From positions 1-17,124 of the forward strand of contig JBJXGP010000325.1 of the NCBI GenBank assembly GCA_046160425.1: 17,124 nt of DNA. Reading direction: 5' to 3'. The stretch comes from JAQCEJ01 sp046160425 (GTDB taxonomy: Bacteria; Planctomycetota; Planctomycetia; Planctomycetales; Planctomycetaceae). The number at the start of each line of letters is the position of its first letter. Within the stretch, counting starts at the first letter, position 1. A program made the translations under genes and the position numbers. The notes below the pieces were generated by a model. It was not told the origin of the DNA, made no database searches, and worked only from the letters and a program-made list of their open reading frames with translations. Positions 13,377 through 17,124 of this stretch are shown here, one piece after another.

Positions 13377-13796
13377 TTATTCCGCGTTCTCTGCATTGAG
13401 TACGGCGAGCACAAATGCGTGAATATCTCGATCCGATTCCGGGATGGCAACGTTTGGACATATGATGACGATCGTATCATCTTTCGTTTCGATACGAATA
13501 CTGAGAGGAAATTCCGTTTCCGTTCGGAGTCGTTTTTTCCCGTTTTGCGTAGACTCGAAATCCGATTCGTCGAGTGCGTGACGGAGTTTCCATCGGCCAT
13601 TTCGATTTGATTCACAGGTTTCATATTCCTCTGAACCTGCAAATAAAGTGATCTTAGCCCCCTCCACGGGAGTTTGCTTCTTGCCACGAACAATCTGTCC
13701 TTCAAGGTGCAAGTCATATTTATAACTGCATCCGGAAATAATTGCGGAGCATGCCAACAAGTGAATCACAATAAGTCGTCGGCTTGCAAAAATCAT
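13377..13796 (-). CDS. Lipoprotein with a carboxypeptidase-regulatory-like domain
   Basis: 139 residues from the ATG at 13796. The frame stays open further upstream, but that part is antisense-frame noise overlapping the PQQ gene. The N-terminus MIFASRRLIVIHLLACSAI is a signal peptide ending in the lipobox ISGC with Cys23 as the lipidated residue. The mature part starts with LEGQIVRGKKQTPVEGAKI and continues with NRNGRWKL, the pattern of small Ig/transthyretin-like CarboxypepD_reg domains (G-x-I...P-x-x-G-A-x-I...G). The ATG is 5 bases after the PQQ stop, and GGAAG spanning that stop can act as ribosome site, so translation is probably coupled. The C-terminal LNAENAE is encoded by a purine-rich repeat-like stretch (see findings). 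Partner and role unknown. Confidence 0.8.
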   Translation of the reverse strand: MIFASRRLIVIHLLACSAIISGCSYKYDLHLEGQIVRGKKQTPVEGAKITLFAGSEEYETCESNRNGRWKLRHALDESDFESTQNGKKRLRTETEFPLSIRIETKDDTIVIICPNVAIPESDRDIHAFVLAVLNAENAE

Positions 13797-13801
13797 CGTT
13801 C

Positions 13802-15064
13802 TTACTTCCCAATACAATACAACCCCGAAGGCGTCCGGATGTAAATATTCCCGTGCGAGATCGCCAGCGAGGCGTAACCCGGTTCGCCAAGTTCGTTGCG
13901 GGCGAGTTCTTCGTATTCGGGGACGTTGCTTTTGATGACGGTCGTTACTCCCGCTTCGTCGGTGAAGTAGATTTTGCCGTCGCCGGCGACCGGGGATGCG
14001 GTGAAGGCTCCGTTCAATCGCTTCTGCCATTTCGCGTCGCCGGTGTGGGCGTCGAGACAGGTCAAGATTCCCGCATCGTCGACGAGATAGTAATAGTCGC
14101 CCACGAGAATCGTCGACGGGACAAACGGTGCGCCGCGGTTCGTCTTCCATTCGATGTGCGAGTCGGTGATCTCCCCTGCCCCGCCTCGGCGAATGGCGAA
14201 CGTGAAACCTTTCGGCCCGCTGACGACATACGCCATCCCGTGACCGAACAGCGGCGTCGGAATGCATTCGCGTTCGAGTCCGCGGATCGTCCACTTTCGC
14301 TCGCCGGTGAGCGGATCGTAGGCATCCATCTTATGCGAACCCGAAACGAGTAACTCCGCGGGGCTTTCCTTCTCGGCGGGCAACAACTGCGGAGAGGCCC
14401 ACGACAGCCAGCATTCGGGACGGTCGGCTTTCCAGCGGTTGGCTCCCGTCGCTTTGTCGATCGCCAGCACATACGATTCGCCGTAATGATCGCATTGCAC
14501 GATCAGCAGGTCTTCGTGGAGAATCGGCGAACTCGAAGCCGCGAAGCGATTTTCGAATTGGCCGTATTCCTTGGCGAGCGAGCGTTGCCACATGAGTTCG
14601 CCGTCGCGTGAGAGGCAGAAGACGTCGCCCGTGCCGAAGAAGGCGTACACGAAATCGCCGTCGGTGACGGGGACCGGCGTCGCCATGCTGCTTTTCGAGC
14701 CGTGGTACAACGTGGGGGCGGTCCCCCAGAATTTTCTTCGCCAGAGTTCGGTTCCCGTTTCGCGATCGAGGCAAAAGATATGCAGCGTGTTGAGCCGCTT
14801 GCCGTCCGATTCTGTAAGATAGATGCGATCTTCCCAGATGACGGGGCTGGCGATCCCCAGGCCAGGGAGCGGGGTCTTCCATTTGATATTCTCGGTCACC
14901 GACCACGATGTGGGGAGATCGGTCTCGCTCGACAAGCCGTTGCGCTGCGGCCCGCGCCACGTCGGCCAGTTCTCGGCGTGAAGTTTTTCACTTGCCGTCA
15001 TCGATCTGCAGATCAAAGCAGCAAGAATAATCAGCGAGAGTCGCATCGATTTTGTCGTCCGCAT
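13802..15064 (-). CDS. Secreted PQQ-type beta-propeller repeat protein
   Basis: 420 residues from ATG 15064, which has AAGG 7 bases upstream. An in-frame extension to 15118 would run through a repeat array and is rejected; an ATG at 15046 lacks a ribosome site. A signal peptide covers about residues 1-30 (SLIILAALICRSMTA then SEKLHA). The mature protein begins ENWPTWRGPQRNG, the usual start of planctomycete PQQ-like proteins. At least four blade motifs of the form D-x-x-T-G-x-x-x-W are seen: CLDRETGTELW, AIDKATGANRW, AYDPLTGERKW and CLDAHTGDAKW. The fold resembles BamB and quinoprotein dehydrogenases, but metal and PQQ ligands are not evident, so a scaffold or binding role is as likely as enzymatic activity. 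It is second in a minus-strand series with 15121-16272 and the lipoprotein. Confidence 0.92.
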   Translation of the reverse strand: MRTTKSMRLSLIILAALICRSMTASEKLHAENWPTWRGPQRNGLSSETDLPTSWSVTENIKWKTPLPGLGIASPVIWEDRIYLTESDGKRLNTLHIFCLDRETGTELWRRKFWGTAPTLYHGSKSSMATPVPVTDGDFVYAFFGTGDVFCLSRDGELMWQRSLAKEYGQFENRFAASSSPILHEDLLIVQCDHYGESYVLAIDKATGANRWKADRPECWLSWASPQLLPAEKESPAELLVSGSHKMDAYDPLTGERKWTIRGLERECIPTPLFGHGMAYVVSGPKGFTFAIRRGGAGEITDSHIEWKTNRGAPFVPSTILVGDYYYLVDDAGILTCLDAHTGDAKWQKRLNGAFTASPVAGDGKIYFTDEAGVTTVIKSNVPEYEELARNELGEPGYASLAISHGNIYIRTPSGLYCIGK

Positions 15065-15092
15065 GTGATGACCTTGATCGGAAGGAGGGTAA

Positions 15093-15120
15093 GCCGCAAA
15101 AAACGCAAAAAGACGCAAGG
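15093..15120. repeat. Tandem CGCAAAAA-type array between two secreted-protein genes
   Basis: CGCAAAAAA (15095-15103), CGCAAAAAGA (15104-15113) and CGCAAGG (15114-15120) are tandem units of 9-10 bases abutting the stop codon of the upstream minus-strand gene. On the minus strand they give T5 and T6 runs after GCG, without a hairpin. The period and composition resemble the octamer arrays at 1171 and 3347. Confidence 0.5.
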
Positions 15121-16272
15121 CTATTGATCAATGACTGTAAACGGTATCCCCGCGCCGTCGGAGGTGCAGATACGCAATTGCATCGACCAGTTGTTGCCGA
15201 CGGCCGGGTCGCGATGTTGCGGGCCTTGACAGACTTTGACCAGCACGCGATTCGGTCCCGGTTCGAGTTGGACCGTTGCGGTGAAGCGGTCGAGGCGCGT
15301 GCCGTTCAGCCATTGCAGTTTGCGGATGACCTGCTGACCGTTGAGCCAGACGGTGATGTTGTCGTCGGCACTGCAGCGGATCTGAGCCGACTGCGGTTCT
15401 TTCGATTCCGTGGCGATAACCGCATACGCATAGCCGACGACGGCGGAAACCGGCCCCATATGCTGGTTCAAATCGATTTGCCCGAACGGATCTTCGGTCG
15501 AGATCTTCTGCCAGCGGAGTTCCTTCCCCTCTTCCGTATAGACGGCTTGCAGATCGACCTCGGCTTCCGGCGGGAAAGTTTTCTCAAAGCCGGTCATCCC
15601 CTCGGCGGGAAATGGGCCGACGATCGACCAGTTGGTAACGAACCCCATATGTCGCGGAATGTTCACTTCGCCGCCAACCGAACGAAGTCGCTCGGCTGTG
15701 GTCGTGATCTGTCCGCTTTCGCGTGCATGATCGAAGGCGTTCTGATACGCGGTTCGAGCGACTTCGGTTTGCTGCTTTTCGCGAGCCGCATCGCCGGCGG
15801 CGATTGCCGCGTTGATGGCATCTTCACGAAATTCAGGGTCATTGAGCATCGTCGGAATCAACGCAGGACGTTCGTCGGGTTTGAGTCGATCGAGCGTATC
15901 GAGCACGAGCCGGCGAACCGGGCCGGGATGTTTCGCATCGCGGACATACTCGCAGAAGTAATCGACCGGCAATTGTGGCTGCGGTTTGGCCAATTCGGCG
16001 CCCACGATTTCTTCCCAGACGGCGCGACACCAGTTGAGTGATACGGGATTCGCCTGATCCATCGCCTCCATCAATCGTGGCAGAATCGCCGTCCCATGTG
16101 AGATGAGTTCTCGCCTCGCGGTCCGAGCATCTGCAGAACCCTGGGCACCGTCACTGACGGCAAGAATGCGGGCAAGCTGATCGTCGACGTCGTCGGCGAA
16201 GATCCCCGCCGAGATACACGTCATGGCTGCCGCTGCCGCGCACGCCCAGAGATATCTCGATCCAGCTTTCAT
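15121..16272 (-). CDS. Secreted protein with HEAT-like repeats and a C-terminal galactose-binding-like domain
   Basis: 383 residues from the ATG at 16272; AAGGG lies 8 bases upstream. The frame runs open to 16356, but that extension puts 28 polar residues before the signal peptide and is rejected. The signal peptide is residues 1-26 (YLWACAAAAAMTCISAGIFA, then DD). Residues about 35-150 are helical with a HEAT-like pattern (RRELISHGTAILPRLMEAM, and DTLDRLKPDERPALIPTML). From about 190, NWSIVGPFPAEGMTGFEKTFPPE, then SADDNITVWLNGQQVI and LEPGPNRVLVKVCQG match the galactose-binding-like module common in planctomycete secreted proteins (WxxxGPF...PPE...SDDxxxVWLNG...GxNxxLxKV). Likely carbohydrate or surface binding; no catalytic residues are seen. 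It heads the minus-strand unit with the PQQ protein 56 bases downstream. Confidence 0.8.
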   Translation of the reverse strand: MKAGSRYLWACAAAAAMTCISAGIFADDVDDQLARILAVSDGAQGSADARTARRELISHGTAILPRLMEAMDQANPVSLNWCRAVWEEIVGAELAKPQPQLPVDYFCEYVRDAKHPGPVRRLVLDTLDRLKPDERPALIPTMLNDPEFREDAINAAIAAGDAAREKQQTEVARTAYQNAFDHARESGQITTTAERLRSVGGEVNIPRHMGFVTNWSIVGPFPAEGMTGFEKTFPPEAEVDLQAVYTEEGKELRWQKISTEDPFGQIDLNQHMGPVSAVVGYAYAVIATESKEPQSAQIRCSADDNITVWLNGQQVIRKLQWLNGTRLDRFTATVQLEPGPNRVLVKVCQGPQHRDPAVGNNWSMQLRICTSDGAGIPFTVIDQ

Positions 16273-16458
16273 AAAATGACCCTTCGCTTTCAGGGAGGAC
16301 ACATGCAAGTCGACAGATGCGTCGTCGATGCTACTTCGCGGAATCTGGCGATGCAATGTTGCGACAGGAAATTTGCCGCCGATCAGAAGTCGATCACTGG
16401 TAAGTGGCGGGGATCTCCACTAGCATTCCGGCAGATCGGTGAGCATCTGGAGAATTAT

Positions 16459-16485
16459 CCACAGAGGTCGCAGAGATACACCGAG
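16459..16485. repeat. Short CRCAGAG-type 9-base array upstream of purQ
   Basis: CACAGAGGT, CGCAGAGAT and ACACCGAG follow in tandem about 40 bases before the purQ start. The unit resembles the widespread CGCAGAGGA-type intergenic repeat and the other purine-rich arrays in this window. The remainder of the 250-base divergent gap (16273-16458) shows nothing I can name. Confidence 0.45.
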
Positions 16486-16522
16486 TTGGCATGATTGACG
16501 TGATATAAGAGGAATCCATCGT

Positions 16523-17124
16523 ATGGCCCAGCCGAAAGTTTGCGTATTGCGGGCGCCGGGGACGAATTGCGATGTCGAAACTGCATTCGCCTTTGAACAA
16601 TGCGGCGGCGCGGCGGAACGGCTGCACGTCTTTCGTCTGCTCGAATCTCCCGCAAGGCTCCGCGACTTTCAAATTCTGTGCATCCCCGGCGGATTCAGCT
16701 ACGGTGATGACATCGGTGCCGGCGTGATCTTCGGCAGTCAACTGCGCAGCAATCTCTCCGAGGTGATCGGCGAATTTCTGCAAGCGGACAAACTCGTCCT
16801 GGGGATCTGCAACGGTTTTCAAGTGTTGCTCAAGTCGGGCCTCTTGCCGAAGGGTTCGACCGGTTGGCCTCCCGCTTCACCGCCGGAACCCGACGCGACG
16901 CTCACCTGGAATCAGAACGGCCGATATACGTCGATCTGGGTGCGACTGAAAGTTCAGAGCGAACATTGCGTGTTTCTGAAGGGCATCGATGAACTGGAAC
17001 TCCCCATTGCGCATGCCGAGGGACGAATCGCCGTGCGTGATGAGAGCGTGCTCGATCGCTGGGATGAACTCGATCAGATCGCGTTAACGTACCAGCCACG
17101 CTGGTCGGCAAATTCGCCCGCGTT
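16523..17124 (+). CDS. purQ: Phosphoribosylformylglycinamidine synthase, glutaminase subunit (PurQ), partial
   Basis: An open frame of 200 codons runs from ATG 16523 past the window end, so the C-terminus, including the catalytic His/Glu pair, is not visible. AGAGGAA (16508-16514) lies 8 bases upstream. The product is the class I glutamine amidotransferase subunit that supplies ammonia to PurL in the fourth step of de novo purine synthesis. Motifs: VLRAPGTNCDVETAFAFE at residues 8-25, IPGGFSYGDDIGAG at 54-67 (oxyanion region), LGICNGFQVL with nucleophile Cys96 at 93-102, the TLTWNQNGRYTSIWVRLKV stretch, and PIAHAEGRI. The TWN...RY insertion is seen in the longer PurQ/PurL-C-terminal type. It is divergent from the minus-strand secreted-protein unit. 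purS and purL are not in view. Confidence 0.95.
   Translation, partial: MAQPKVCVLRAPGTNCDVETAFAFEQCGGAAERLHVFRLLESPARLRDFQILCIPGGFSYGDDIGAGVIFGSQLRSNLSEVIGEFLQADKLVLGICNGFQVLLKSGLLPKGSTGWPPASPPEPDATLTWNQNGRYTSIWVRLKVQSEHCVFLKGIDELELPIAHAEGRIAVRDESVLDRWDELDQIALTYQPRWSANSPA

Noticed and set aside
15052..16041. 329-codon plus-strand ORF
   Set aside because: Antisense to the secreted HEAT/galactose-binding-like protein, which has a signal peptide and recognisable module.
16455..16463. Exact DnaA-box match TTATCCACA
   Set aside because: It is single, lies partly in a dispersed CACAGAG-type repeat, and there are no clustered boxes or replication genes, so it is not an origin.

Overview
The window looks like chromosomal DNA of a planctomycete (phylum Planctomycetota, probably order Planctomycetales). 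The evidence is the combination of a Tat-exported DUF1501 protein, a Tat-exported Gfo/Idh/MocA oxidoreductase with the 'WWWDFGGGQ' signature region, a secreted PQQ-type beta-propeller protein, a secreted protein with HEAT-like repeats and a galactose-binding-like fold, a squalene-hopene cyclase, and intergenic gaps full of palindromic repeats. I make no genus call.

Layout: (1) 1-1091, minus: C-terminally cut M81 (MlrC-like) metallopeptidase. (2) 1583-4181, plus: rfbC, pdxA and a histidine phosphatase, separated by repeat-bearing gaps rather than packed as an operon. (3) 4203-5093, minus: a small protein of unknown function and a BON-domain protein, both with strong Shine-Dalgarno sites. (4) 5094-5735: a 640-base gap with no convincing gene. 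(5) 5736-7919, plus: squalene-hopene cyclase. (6) 8232-9980, plus: a PAS-GAF-receiver signalling protein with no kinase ATPase domain. (7) 10073-11371 and 11773-13236, plus: two Tat-exported proteins (Gfo/Idh/MocA and DUF1501) separated by a structured non-coding element. (8) 16272-13377, minus: a probable three-gene unit of exported proteins (HEAT/galactose-binding-like protein, PQQ propeller, lipoprotein). (9) 16523 to the window end, plus: the start of purQ.

How the genes work together: housekeeping functions are scattered singly (dTDP-rhamnose synthesis, pyridoxal phosphate, hopanoid lipid, purine synthesis), which is common in planctomycetes and says little about shared pathways. The only clear translational coupling is the 5-base gap between the PQQ gene and the lipoprotein gene, and the exported proteins at the right-hand end probably form one envelope-associated unit.

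The most notable content is between the genes. Two copies of an element have converging arrays of a CACRAAGN octamer. A pair of REP-like hairpins lies after rfbC. A roughly 290-base inverted-repeat element of nested hairpins lies between the two Tat genes, and part of it recurs inverted on the far side of the DUF1501 gene. Purine-rich 9- to 10-base tandem arrays lie at two further junctions. I found no transposase, CRISPR array, tRNA or rRNA, and no convincing undescribed multi-gene system.
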